From Helicobacter cetorum (GTDB lineage Bacteria; Campylobacterota; Campylobacteria; Campylobacterales; DZAY01): a DNA stretch of 64,000 nt. A program made the translations under genes and the position numbers. A model generated the notes under the pieces. It saw nothing but the letters and a program-made list of their open reading frames with translations, was not told where the DNA came from and searched no databases. This document shows positions 63,908-64,000 of this stretch, in pieces. Positions within the stretch are counted from its first letter, which is position 1. Each line of letters begins with the position of its first letter. The stretch covers positions 1 to 64,000 of the forward strand of contig DZAY01000009.1 of NCBI GenBank assembly GCA_022729735.1, given 5' to 3'.

Positions 63908-64000
63908 ACAGTTATTAACTGTTACTATAATAGTTATTACAATTTTTACAATCTCATTTAGAGTGAATGAGGAGTTACAATATGTAGCACTCAAAACTTT
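63900..64000 (+). CDS. mreC: probable MreC, partial (runs off the right edge)
   Basis: A frame opens at ATG 63900, overlapping the mreB stop by eight bases, and stays open to the window end (33 codons). It encodes a single N-terminal membrane helix (QLLTVTIIVITIFTISF) followed by a helical start (VNEELQYVALKT), which fits MreC topology. The name rests mainly on its place directly after mreB. Confidence 0.6.
   Translation, partial: MIKQLLTVTIIVITIFTISFRVNEELQYVALKT

Overview
The window is a strongly AT-rich chromosomal segment from a Gram-negative bacterium, most likely a member of the Campylobacterota (former Epsilonproteobacteria). The reasons are very short intergenic gaps with many 1-17 base gene overlaps, histidine kinases carrying the AHQWRQPLN-type H-box common in that phylum, a run kdsA...ribH-nusB-pyrF and a ppiD-ftsA-ftsZ run, lpxA/fabZ (so an outer membrane), and several chemotaxis-linked signalling proteins. 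No rRNA or tRNA gene was seen. The genus cannot be fixed from the sequence alone.

Layout. 1-7.7 kb, all minus strand: a secreted Ser-rich protein running off the left edge, a FISUMP-domain secreted protein broken by an in-frame TAA, a scrap of an Rpn-type nuclease, then a signalling group (chemoreceptor, membrane histidine kinase, and an unusual winged-helix/GAF/kinase protein whose phospho-acceptor His is Asn). 7.8-13.5 kb: trmL, an HDOD / response regulator / REC-kinase operon, and corA followed by two tandem RMD1/DUF155 membrane proteins. 13.6-19.7 kb: ppiD, ftsA, ftsZ, a MEMO protein, a small membrane protein, purM. 19.7-27.4 kb, minus strand: housekeeping operon rpe-trpF-exonuclease-kdsA-[mntA-hepT]-ribH-nusB-pyrF, with a toxin-antitoxin-like pair inserted, plus an STAS/CheX-like and HDOD pair. 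27.5-33.6 kb: rpmB, K+ channel, argJ, a tiny acidic protein, a flavoprotein disulfide reductase bracketed by an 81-bp direct repeat, a diguanylate cyclase and an unknown gene. 33.7-37.3 kb: a porin-feoA-feoB ferrous-iron operon under a probable Fur box.

37.5-45.6 kb is the accessory heart of the window. On the plus strand is a tightly overlapping set made of a nucleotide-transporter-like membrane protein fused to HEAT repeats (currently frameshifted), a stand-alone cyclic-nucleotide-binding domain, and a pentameric ligand-gated ion-channel homologue. On the minus strand is a DNA methyltransferase remnant and a five-gene operon that looks like an ABC-three-component conflict system (SMEK protein, small middle component, DUF2326-like ATPase), preceded by a PLD/winged-helix fragment protein and a zinc-ribbon protein.

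45.8-59.2 kb is one long minus-strand run, hoxEFUYH-hoxW-echABCDEF-glgP-like-pyk. It joins an NAD(P)-linked cytoplasmic [NiFe] hydrogenase, a six-subunit membrane Ech-type [NiFe] hydrogenase and two glycolytic/glycogen enzymes. The natural reading is fermentative or redox-balancing H2 metabolism tied to glycogen use. 59.3-64 kb, plus strand, holds queH, fabZ, lpxA, clpX, mreB and the start of a probable mreC.
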